A DNA stretch of 64,000 nucleotides. Source: VGMD01 sp964552055 (lineage in GTDB: Bacteria > Chlamydiota > Chlamydiia > Chlamydiales > 2-12-FULL-49-11). The DNA lies in the NCBI GenBank assembly GCA_964552055.1, contig CAZKFL010000004.1, forward strand, positions 27,220 to 91,219. Reading direction: 5' to 3'. Shown one piece after another: positions 34,118-41,696 of this stretch. Both the position numbers and the translations under genes were made by a program. Positions within the stretch are counted from its first letter, which is position 1. The number at the start of each line of letters is the position of its first letter. The notes beneath the pieces are model-generated. The model was not told the DNA's origin. It did no database searches and saw only the letters and a program-made list of their open reading frames with translations.

Positions 34118-34456
34118 CAATGGGATTTCATCGATTTGTTTGTAACTCTACTTAGGGAAAAGGACTATATGATTTAAAAGAATCAAAAAAGTAGAAGATC
34201 TAGAGCTTTAGGTTTTTTTTATCATCTTCTTTTTATTCTATGAGCGAACAGGATCCTAATATCGCTGCCCCTTTTTTTTATATCATTTATCTTAATGATG
34301 GGTTTTTCGCTCATCCAGTATGAGCTCTTCTATGACGCAAGCTCATTTCTAAAGATCCAGGACGAAATCTTTTACGAACCTTTATGATAACTCTTTTCTT
34401 ATATAGTTCAATTGTATAAGATTGTTTTTCTTATAAATTTTAAGTAAGGGAAAAAA
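34091..34456. repeat. non-coding stretch with a GAGCGAA inverted-repeat element
   Basis: No gene seen. Bases 34240-34272 carry gagcgaacaggatcctaata plus tcgctgcccc, a motif that recurs at 63950-63985 (same strand) and 63801-63826 (opposite strand). A 9-base inverted repeat (atgagcgaa near 34240, ttcgctcat near 34307-34315) brackets it, suggesting a small inverted-repeat element of about 76 bp. Confidence 0.6.
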
Positions 34457-34897
34457 ATGTCGACAATCTCAACGGTATCGATTGGAATTGAGTTTAAAGG
34501 AAGTTCTGAATGGTCGAAACGCGCAACCATTACGGCTATTAATCTTCGCGGTCTTGGTAGTAATATTTCCGCAGTATCTGCTCCCAGTGTGGAGTGCGTA
34601 TTAAAAGAGGGTCCTTTACGCTGGGTTATTCCAGTTAAAGTTGTGCATCAGGCTCCTTTTCAAACAGAAAGGCGTCTTGATAAACTTAGTTTGAGTCCGG
34701 AAGATGCAAGAAAAATACAACTTACCGCTAGAATTTTTAAGGAAGACTTAGTTGGAGGCCGTCTTAGAATGTATAGACAGTCTGACATTCCTATTGAAAT
34801 TGCTGAGCGTTCAGGACTTGAAGCGGGAGAAAGTTATCTTATCCGAATACAAAATATTGGCGATCGTTGTTTAAAGGCATCATTTGTTAAGTTGTGA
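34457..34897 (+). CDS. hypothetical protein, 146 aa
   Basis: No recognised family. Predominantly beta (alternating hydrophobics), with no signal peptide. Good RBS (AAGGGAAAAA upstream of ATG). The truncated ORF at 34904 begins 6 bp after its stop, so the two formed a pair before the downstream duplication. Confidence 0.55.
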   Translation: MSTISTVSIGIEFKGSSEWSKRATITAINLRGLGSNISAVSAPSVECVLKEGPLRWVIPVKVVHQAPFQTERRLDKLSLSPEDARKIQLTARIFKEDLVGGRLRMYRQSDIPIEIAERSGLEAGESYLIRIQNIGDRCLKASFVKL

Positions 34898-34903
34898 GAG
34901 GAA

Positions 34904-35098
34904 ATGGCTGAAGAGATTGCTTCAAGTGGAGTATCATCTTGGACAGGTGGTGGGGAGGGACGAGCTCTAGAGATGTCTCCCTTAGATTTTGAAAAAGTAA
35001 ACGTTTTAATGAAGAAATATAAAACGCCCCAGATAGCCTCAGCGATAAGAGAGTATTGTGGCGTCTTAGTAACACATCCTTGGCTATGCGCATCTTAA
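34904..35098 (+). pseudogene. 3'-truncated hypothetical gene
   Basis: A 64-codon frame whose last six codons are read out of the duplicated grpB fragment that starts at 35081, so the original 3' part has been replaced. The first ~58 residues have no recognised domain. It probably encoded a larger partner of the 146-aa protein upstream. Confidence 0.6.
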
Positions 35099-35267
35099 GC
35101 TCTGCGAGAATCATGAGGCAGTTATAGAAATGCTTAAAATTGATCAACGCTACTTTAGCCAAGCAATTGAAAGTCAATTTTATAAACAGTGTGAGCGCTG
35201 GCTAACTCATCAAGGTTATACAAACAAGACCAGGGAATAATGACTATTGCAGATTTTTCTACCATGA
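35081..35267 (+). pseudogene. duplicated 3' fragment of grpB-GNAT, copy B
   Basis: Same length as and nearly identical to 33931-34117, including the stop codon and downstream bases. It carries no start of its own. The recent copy interrupts the gene at 34904. Confidence 0.95.
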
Positions 35268-35280
35268 GAACGCCGGGAGA

Positions 35281-35757
35281 TTAAAAAACCCAGCCATACT
35301 TTAGGGTGGGTAGCCAGAAAAATACAGGGTCTGATTCGCAACTAAAGAAAAGATCTTGTCCTTGATAGCCGAGTGCTAATGGGAATGCAATGGATGAACG
35401 GCCATCATTGTCTCCATAAATATGGCCAGCTCCTATACCAAATGTTATATTCCATCCACCATAATTGGGGTTATTTGCTTGTTTGGGCCATGGAAATACG
35501 ATCCCTGAAATAGTAATTTTTTCTACGCCTGCCATGCCCATCATTGAGGAAGCATTTGCGTCTAATTGAAGGCCTAAATATTTTCTTTGCATGCGTGCCG
35601 AGCAACCAACGCCAGGCATAACAAGTGTTAGTTGTAAGTAGGGAATAACTGTAAATTTCATTTCGGAGGATTTTTCTTTTAGGAGAGAGATGTTCTCACT
35701 TAATAGATTTGTGCTTCCTAGCAAAGAAACAATAAGTATGGCTAAAACGATTTTCAT
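35281..35757 (-). CDS. small secreted/outer-membrane-like protein, 158 aa
   Basis: An N-terminal signal peptide (MKIVLAILIVSLLGSTNLLS) is followed by alternating amphipathic strands rich in Gly and aromatics. It ends in a terminal Phe (KYGWVF), as many beta-barrel outer membrane proteins do. No family recognised. Its style resembles the 226-aa protein at 36979-37659. Confidence 0.6.
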   Translation of the reverse strand: MKIVLAILIVSLLGSTNLLSENISLLKEKSSEMKFTVIPYLQLTLVMPGVGCSARMQRKYLGLQLDANASSMMGMAGVEKITISGIVFPWPKQANNPNYGGWNITFGIGAGHIYGDNDGRSSIAFPLALGYQGQDLFFSCESDPVFFWLPTLKYGWVF

Positions 35758-35824
35758 GGGGGTATTTCTAGATTCCTATTTAAAATTAATGGTAAGATTT
35801 TTGGCGGTGCAATAAAAGTTAGGC

Positions 35825-36045
35825 TATATACTGCTCGTGTTTCAAAAATTGGTTTTTTCTTCGATATATATTCCCATCTTTAAATTTGGCTCGTGTCCCA
35901 CTAAAAAGTGTTCACAGAACACTTTTTTTAACGCGGGCCCCTTCTAGTGCAAATAGCACTTTGCCTGAGACACCAGCTTCGCTTAATTCAAATCTGGGGA
36001 TTTCAGACCCCAAAAATTCCCAATTTTTGAATCGCTCTCAGTATA
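35825..36045. repeat. 221-bp TATACTG terminal-inverted-repeat element, copy 1 (MITE-like)
   Basis: The left end TATATACTGCTCGTGTTTCA and the reverse complement of the right end, TATACTGAGAGCGATTCAAA, are similar, so the unit has imperfect terminal inverted repeats of about 25 bases. The internal hairpin aaaaagtgtt/aacacttttt is near 35903-35927. Copy 2 at 37724-37944 has the same length and orientation. No protein is encoded. Confidence 0.8.
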
Positions 36046-36094
36046 GAATTAAACAATCAATAATGCCCTATTTTTGAATCACGCGCTGCATATA

Positions 36095-36294
36095 TAATTT
36101 TTAAGAGAAAACCGGTTACGGTTACGCATGCGGATACGGTTACGACTCTCGAGACCGCATTCTACGATGCGGGAATCCAAAAGGACGGCTGCTCTCGCGC
36201 CGGCACCCAAACACGATTATTATTTGATCAACTGCGTGAAACAGCAGCCATTCCCGTAACCGCCTGCGTAACCGTAACCGGATTTAATTTTTAA
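36095..36294. repeat. inverted-repeat element with nested arms and possible target duplication
   Basis: The outer arms 36112-36133 and 36260-36281 are reverse complements at 21 of 22 positions. Inside lie further pairs (gggaat/attccc, ggctgct/agcagcc) and a ccgcat/atgcgg hairpin. The decamer taatttttaa flanks both sides (36095-36104 and 36285-36294), which could be a target-site duplication. GC-rich compared with its surroundings. No ORF. Confidence 0.7.
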
Positions 36295-36364
36295 ATGTCT
36301 TAAACAGAAGCTTGTAGCCTAATTTTTATTGCACCGCCAGATTTTTTATGTAATTAGGGTATGT

Positions 36365-36865
36365 CTAATATTGGATGCTAGCAATTGTTCCTGAGATGGT
36401 CATGGTCGAAAGGAGAGCAATTGCGGGTTCATTCGTGTATAAATAGATCGCTATCCCGCCTAGGCAACCGGCAGCAATGGCTGCTTTGCTGCCGCCGAGA
36501 GCGTGTGTGGCTACCAAGCTTCCTGCAAATGCAGCTCCTGCGCCAATAAGACCGCCAAAAATTATGCCGTCATACATGTCATTATATACATTTCTTCCAA
36601 CAGCTACTCCTGCAAGCGTTCCAAAAGCCACAAGCGATTGTGCTCCAATTGCTCCAAGAGCGTGTGCAGAGGCGTTTAGAAATGGATTCCGATGCGAAAT
36701 GGGGTCAATTTGATTTAAGTCTGAATAGATAGTTGTGGAGCTTCGTAAAAGAGAAGATGCTTGAGCATCAATCTCCCTTACCTCAATTATATCTTCATTT
36801 TTAACATCACCAAATAGAGAAACAAAACCTAGTCCGAAAAATGCTAGTAATGGAAAAATTTTCAT
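36365..36865 (-). CDS. secreted/membrane glycine-rich protein, 166 aa
   Basis: Signal peptide (MKIFPLLAFFGLGFVSLFG), a short acidic region, then several Gly/Ala-rich hydrophobic stretches from about residue 85 to the end (GAIGAQSLVAFGTLAGVAVG; FGGLIGAGAAFAGSLVATHA). These are reminiscent of glycine-zipper membrane proteins. Family not recognised. Lies between two copies of the 221-bp element. Confidence 0.6.
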   Translation of the reverse strand: MKIFPLLAFFGLGFVSLFGDVKNEDIIEVREIDAQASSLLRSSTTIYSDLNQIDPISHRNPFLNASAHALGAIGAQSLVAFGTLAGVAVGRNVYNDMYDGIIFGGLIGAGAAFAGSLVATHALGGSKAAIAAGCLGGIAIYLYTNEPAIALLSTMTISGTIASIQY

Positions 36866-36978
36866 ACGTACCTCGTTTTAAGCAAGTAATGATAGCAAGA
36901 CTCTGAATATAGAGCAAGTGGTAACGCGCTTAGCTTTCTCAGTATCGCTTTTAACTACCTGGCTTTTATAAGCTTAAT

Positions 36979-37659
36979 TTAGTAGGTGAAGCCGAGGCCC
37001 ATTCTGCTAGCGTTAAGAGCTAAGCTTTTTACTTTGCTGCTATAAGAGTGATTCTTGTACGTTCCAGAGTGCTGGTAGGAGAAGGTTGGCAGAGAAATGT
37101 TAGCTCCGATGTCTATGAAGCCATATTTAAATTTGAGTCCTGCTCTTCCTGATAATAGCCCGTAGAAATTATTTTTCAATTTGCCGACTGTAGCTAGCGA
37201 ATAGCTAACTCCTGTTCCTCCAAGAAGATAAAATTGCACATACTTTGTGTTAGTTGAAATACCTTTAGAAATAATCAGGTTATTTAAGTAAATACTTCCG
37301 ATTGTCTCTTCTTCATATACACCAGTAATATAATTTTGTACGTACTGAAATACTCTTTCCCTGTCTTGCACAACTTCAAAGTCATAAAAGGAGTTCTTGG
37401 AGAGAATCCGATAGGAAACACCGATCCCTGGATAATAGTTAGGGATTCCAATCATGAAACGAGGTATGAACACAAGGAGTTGGTTTTGGGTAGGCTCTAT
37501 AGTAAGAGGAGAAAGTTCATTTAGAGGGAGATGCTTTTCTAGAATTTCGGTGTGGAGATTTGAGGGAGATGCAGCCTCATTTATGTTAACGGTCTCAAGA
37601 TTTTCTGCGTTAATTGAATTGCTAAAAAGTAGAAGAGTGAGAAAAAAGTAAGCGCGCAT
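36979..37659 (-). CDS. outer-membrane beta-barrel-like protein, 226 aa
   Basis: Signal peptide MRAYFFLTLLLFSNSINA, then about eight predicted amphipathic strands with frequent Tyr/Gly. It ends with MGLGFTY (terminal aromatic), which suits an eight-stranded barrel. No family recognised. Its 5' end and upstream region (37593-37715) are duplicated at 39101-39223. Confidence 0.6.
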   Translation of the reverse strand: MRAYFFLTLLLFSNSINAENLETVNINEAASPSNLHTEILEKHLPLNELSPLTIEPTQNQLLVFIPRFMIGIPNYYPGIGVSYRILSKNSFYDFEVVQDRERVFQYVQNYITGVYEEETIGSIYLNNLIISKGISTNTKYVQFYLLGGTGVSYSLATVGKLKNNFYGLLSGRAGLKFKYGFIDIGANISLPTFSYQHSGTYKNHSYSSKVKSLALNASRMGLGFTY

Positions 37660-37715
37660 ACGGGGAACCTTTGGAAAATTTTGCGCTTATTATGCTTTGT
37701 TAGAAGGGTTTTTGT
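37593..37715 (-). repeat. 123-bp duplication, copy A (signal peptide and upstream region)
   Basis: Covers codons 1-22 and about 56 bp upstream of the barrel-like gene. About 94% identical to 39101-39223 by eye. Confidence 0.9.
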
Positions 37716-37723
37716 CAAATGAA

Positions 37724-37944
37724 TATATACTGATCGTGTTTCAAAACTTGGTTTTTCCTTCGTTATAAATGCCCATATTTAAATTTACTTCGTGTCCCAC
37801 TAAAAAGTGGCCATAGGACACTTTTTTTAACGCGGGCCCCTTCTAGTGTAAATAGCACTTAGCCTGAGGTAGCGGCTTCGCCTAATTCAAATCTGGGTAT
37901 TTCAAACCCCGAAAATTCCCAATTTTTGAACCCCTCTCAGTATA
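37724..37944. repeat. 221-bp TATACTG element, copy 2 (MITE-like)
   Basis: Same length and orientation as 35825-36045 and clearly homologous, though diverged. One paired position of the internal hairpin changes in a compensatory way (gtgttc/gaacac against gtggcc/ggacac), although another becomes a mismatch. This hints that the folded RNA or DNA form matters. Confidence 0.8.
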
Positions 37945-37965
37945 ACCGTCGCATATAGCGACAAA

Positions 37966-38937
37966 TTAACTTCGGCCTGCTGCTCCGGCACCTGGTATCA
38001 AAGCTTCTGCAGATGCTGATTCTGAGGTGATGGTTGTTAATAGGTGCAGTTTTTCATATAGCCTACATTCTAGAAACATATTCCAAGCTGATTTTAATAA
38101 TTGGGCTTTCTTTTTTGCACTTGGAGCTTTAGGATCAAAAGGAGAATGTATCTCTAAATAACTGTCCTTCCAAGCTGTTAATAGGTCGTCGTTAATGACT
38201 GATCGTGAGGCTGAGCTGACTTTCTCTTTAAGGTGTATTAAGAAATGGGCGGCACTAAAATAATTTGAAGAAGTTTCATCTCGTAATCCAGTAATAGCTA
38301 AAATACTCTTTTCATAGCGAAGGGCATTACAAATCTGAGAAAACGAGATAACGCCACCTTCTAATAAGATAAATTTGTCTGTTATAGCATCAGAAGTTGG
38401 AATATCATCACCAAATTCAGTTTTTTTCCCAAAGGGTGCAAAAACACTAATGTAGCAAAGTAGTTGTGGATAGGCGCTAGGGCGCCTACTTATAATTCCT
38501 AGGCTTTGATCAACGATATTTCCAATTGCTTGGTTGAGTAAACCTTCCTCTCTTAGCACTGTAGTGACTAAACCGTTTGTGTCGCGGAGGTCTCTGCTTG
38601 CTGTGTAGCCATAAAGAACCAAAGTACCAGTGCGAAATGCTGTTTCCAAATGCCTTATAGCTATAGTGCACCCATCTTTGCTAAAGGATTGGGAGTCGCC
38701 AACTATTTGAGTGATTTTTCTTGAAGGATCAAGTCTCATTTCTGAGAGGAGCGTCATTTTAAGAGTTGACAATGCGCTAAAGCATTCTTCTTGCGTACGC
38801 ACAGAGATTCCAAAATGGTGTGACCCTTCTATCTCGATATGGTGTACTAGCGTAGTCACTGATGTGGGTAAGGAATCTTTTCCTTGAAACATTAACTGTG
38901 CACGACTTAATGAATCTCCAACTGTAATACTACACAT
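37966..38937 (-). CDS. hypothetical protein, 323 aa, possible nucleotide-binding Rossmann-like fold
   Basis: No firm family. The central part (GTLVLYGYTASRDLRDTNGL, LLCYISVFAP, KFILLEGGVISFSQICNAL, SILAITGLRDE) faintly resembles LOG/SLOG-type Rossmann proteins, but I would not assign that without a profile search. No signal peptide. The C-terminal tail is Ala/Gly-rich. An effector is possible given the neighbourhood. Confidence 0.5.
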   Translation of the reverse strand: MCSITVGDSLSRAQLMFQGKDSLPTSVTTLVHHIEIEGSHHFGISVRTQEECFSALSTLKMTLLSEMRLDPSRKITQIVGDSQSFSKDGCTIAIRHLETAFRTGTLVLYGYTASRDLRDTNGLVTTVLREEGLLNQAIGNIVDQSLGIISRRPSAYPQLLCYISVFAPFGKKTEFGDDIPTSDAITDKFILLEGGVISFSQICNALRYEKSILAITGLRDETSSNYFSAAHFLIHLKEKVSSASRSVINDDLLTAWKDSYLEIHSPFDPKAPSAKKKAQLLKSAWNMFLECRLYEKLHLLTTITSESASAEALIPGAGAAGRS

Positions 38938-39100
38938 ATAGGGCCTATTGAGAAATTAATGTATGTTTCGACTTTATTGTATCTTTAAATTTTTATTCGA
39001 GCAACTGTTAAAATTCTGATTATAAGTATTTTTGGCAAGAGCCGATCCTTCGGGAATAGTATGCGGAAGTTATGTCCGAATCATTTAGGCGTTCTGCCCT

Positions 39101-39223
39101 TCTCAAGACTTTCTGCGTTAATTGAATTGCTAAAAAATAGAAGAGTGAGAAGAAAATAAGCGCGCATACGGGGAACCTTTGGAAAATTTTGTACTTATTA
39201 TGCTTTGTTAGAAGGGTTTTTGT
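39101..39223 (-). pseudogene. orphan duplicated signal-peptide fragment, copy B
   Basis: Copy of 37593-37715: an upstream region, ATG and about 20 codons of a signal peptide, fused to unrelated downstream sequence with no mature protein. The surrounding 38938-39233 gap holds no other gene that I see. Confidence 0.85.
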
Positions 39224-39233
39224 AAATTGCGGC

Positions 39234-40370
39234 TTATGGTGTGAATCCAGCTTGCAAATATCTAGTAAAATTTACTTTGAAGTTAGCCCTATTTGAAAAA
39301 ATTTTGATGAAGGAACGATCACTGTCTTGAGGATCATTTCGAATTTCTAGTCTGCGATTACCGTTTTCCTCTATGCATGCTGCAAATTTATATCTAAAGT
39401 CAGGAAGGAGTACCCCAGGATATTGAAACGCGTTCATCCAAAAAATAATTGCGGCATCTAGCGCGGTTGGAGGCTGATAGGTAATTTTTGTTCTTCTGTT
39501 TGAACGCAAAATGTACTCAGAGATGTGTGTTCCTTTAACCCATTTGCTAGGACATTTTTGCATAAGTACAAAATGAGATGGGGGAGCCTTCCTTTCAAAG
39601 AAGTGGTCAAAGGAGCGAAAGTCTTCTGGCTTCCTGATATCATATGTTGTGCTATTATGTTTTTTGGGGGCATTCACGATTTCAATCCATCTATTTAGGC
39701 TAAGTGGCAGTCCATCAATATGGCTTGGAATCAGCATTAATAGGTGGGTGTCTCTAGTTTTCTTGCCTTCTTGAAATGGGCAATTAGAATTTAGAAGTTT
39801 AAGTATAGGCCTTTTTAAGAGATAGGGCTCTTCTCCGATATCACCCACATGCTTAGTCCACTCTTTTTTTCCAAATACGTAGGGAGGGAGGGGGAGCGCT
39901 TGCCAGAGAGATTCGGTGCTGCTTAAGCTTCGGAATTTTTTGCTAACAGCTTCGCATCTGCCAAGATCCTTAACATCTAAAAAACCCAAAACGTGTAAAT
40001 TGAGATCATGATTACGTAAAAGGAGTTCATCAGAGTCTCTTGCAGTTACGCTCTTCATGGGGATTGCGAACTTGATACTTTGGTGATCTTTTCTAAATAA
40101 ATTTCTTACTTGTTTGAAAAATAGGCCTAAAGCAAGAGTGCAAATAACTGCTAAAACGCCTAAAAGATCTCGTCTGTATCTTTCGCTGAGCGAATATTTT
40201 CTTTTCTGTTTTGAGATCACTTCATAGACCAAACCGGAATAGCTTTCAGATACGGATTTCCCCTTTTCATTACAACGTAATCCAACGCATTTTGCTTCGG
40301 GGCAATCCTGCCACTCAGGATAGATCTTTGGCAGTTCGTATCTGCTCTCAATAATTTGAAAATTTGACAT
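39234..40370 (-). CDS. membrane-anchored F-box protein
   Basis: A 378-aa protein. A membrane helix at about residues 70-88 (LLGVLAVICTLALGLFF) is followed by an F-box at ~112-160 (LNLHVLGFLDVKDLGRCEAV, SKKFRSLSSTESLWQAL). After that comes a C-terminal region with the LLMLIPSHIDGLPLSLNRW turn also seen in the other F-box proteins of the window. Membrane anchoring would place a Skp1-binding site on the inclusion or a host membrane. The gene upstream codes a polytopic membrane protein only 3 bp away, so they form an operon. Confidence 0.72.
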   Translation of the reverse strand: MSNFQIIESRYELPKIYPEWQDCPEAKCVGLRCNEKGKSVSESYSGLVYEVISKQKRKYSLSERYRRDLLGVLAVICTLALGLFFKQVRNLFRKDHQSIKFAIPMKSVTARDSDELLLRNHDLNLHVLGFLDVKDLGRCEAVSKKFRSLSSTESLWQALPLPPYVFGKKEWTKHVGDIGEEPYLLKRPILKLLNSNCPFQEGKKTRDTHLLMLIPSHIDGLPLSLNRWIEIVNAPKKHNSTTYDIRKPEDFRSFDHFFERKAPPSHFVLMQKCPSKWVKGTHISEYILRSNRRTKITYQPPTALDAAIIFWMNAFQYPGVLLPDFRYKFAACIEENGNRRLEIRNDPQDSDRSFIKIFSNRANFKVNFTRYLQAGFTP

Positions 40371-40373
40371 GGG

Positions 40374-41330
40374 TCACTCCATTGACGCGGTTATAGATTT
40401 TTTTGTGAGTGGCCCTTCAAATTCCATCTCATCTGCAGAGTGGAAGGACGCGCCAGCTATGCAAAGCTCTGGCACTTTGGATAGTTCAATAGGTGATACG
40501 ATTTCTCCCGTCTTTAACATAGAGCTTGGATAGTATACTGTATGACTCAATAATTTTCCGCTTGGGTCATATTGGTTATTAGTAAGTTCATCATAGGGAG
40601 CCTCAAATAAAGCAGATTCTCCGGGTTGTATTTCTCCTATTGGCTTATCACCCCTGGAGGTTATTTTCATCTGCATATCTGTTGTATTTGAGATCCTAAA
40701 TGTGCCTGTGTAACTATTTATTCTGATAAAACTTGTGATAGTTATAAAGCTTTGAAGGGCCAATAAAGTAAATAGAGCTTGTTCATGACCTTCAAATCTT
40801 CTGTCGCTGTACCAAAGGAAAAAAGACATCGTAATCGTGTTTACAAAACTCGCAATACCGAGCAGGGCATTAGAGCCTGTATGAAGCCCGAAAGTCATTA
40901 GTGCGCTCACAATGACACTCGAGATATGCCCTAAAAATTTTGGCAGCGTTATAGCTTCTTGGCTTGATTTTAGTAAATCAACTATTTGAAAGCCCTGAAA
41001 TACCATATCAGTTAAGAGTGCAGGAATCAGCATTTGATAGGATGCAAGCGAAATTGCTGAAATAGAAAGGATGATGCTGGCTATTTTTAAGCATTTGAGA
41101 GCGACGCCGAGCTTATTGTCGGTTTTATAGCCGCATATGAGAACATCACCTGCTAAAATTAATGAGCATCCCCTTGAGGCAAGCGACGACCCGAATCTTA
41201 TATAGGGAATAGAGGAAAGGAGTGATGTTACAGTAATTGCAATCATACAATTTGTTTGAAAATCTTCATTTCGAATCCTTTCAAAATTCTGTGGAAATCC
41301 GGTAGCTACCTGTGCACCTTGCATATACAC
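40374..41330 (-). CDS. polytopic membrane protein, 318 aa
   Basis: Roughly six hydrophobic helices in the first 205 residues, then a ~110-residue soluble C-terminal part. No recognised family. First gene of a two-gene unit with the F-box protein, possibly an inclusion-membrane partner. That partnership is inferred only from the 3-bp spacing. Confidence 0.6.
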   Translation of the reverse strand: MYMQGAQVATGFPQNFERIRNEDFQTNCMIAITVTSLLSSIPYIRFGSSLASRGCSLILAGDVLICGYKTDNKLGVALKCLKIASIILSISAISLASYQMLIPALLTDMVFQGFQIVDLLKSSQEAITLPKFLGHISSVIVSALMTFGLHTGSNALLGIASFVNTITMSFFLWYSDRRFEGHEQALFTLLALQSFITITSFIRINSYTGTFRISNTTDMQMKITSRGDKPIGEIQPGESALFEAPYDELTNNQYDPSGKLLSHTVYYPSSMLKTGEIVSPIELSKVPELCIAGASFHSADEMEFEGPLTKKSITASME

Positions 41331-41696
41331 CTTATAATTAAAATTTTAACTAATCGGTATTTTTATTATAACTCAAGCTAATCAGTATTTAATTATGAGT
41401 AATTATATCACATAGATGATTAAATTAATTGAGTTTTTTTATACTGTGGGTGCGGTTCAAAAAAAATCTAGCAAGGATGGAAGGATAGAATGATAAAAAA
41501 AACTAAAAAATGTTTAAAAAGGGATTGGCTTAACGTGAAGTTGTGTTGTAGGAATAAACTATTTGGATGCCCCAGTCTTTTATCCTTCCGTCATTCTATC
41601 CTTGCTAAATTCTCTTTTTTTTTACATAACTTCGTACCACAATAGGACTGAATCTCTCTTGTTATAAATAATGTAATTTAGGGGTGATATAAATTC
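41331..41696. repeat. non-coding stretch with inverted repeat AAGGATAGAATGA
   Basis: Bases 41481-41493 (AAGGATAGAATGA) are the exact reverse complement of 41591-41603, and flanking bases (tagcaaggat) also recur. A further TATACTGTGGGTGCGGTTCA at 41440 resembles an end of the 221-bp element. No gene seen. The lysS RBS (AGGGGTG) is at 41680-41686. Confidence 0.6.

Noticed and set aside
35886..36077. 63-aa plus-strand ORF
   Set aside because: Lies entirely within the 221-bp inverted-repeat element and has no counterpart conserved in the second copy.
35825..37944. CRISPR array from the recurrent repeats
   Set aside because: Only two to three long copies far apart, no regular spacers and no cas genes.
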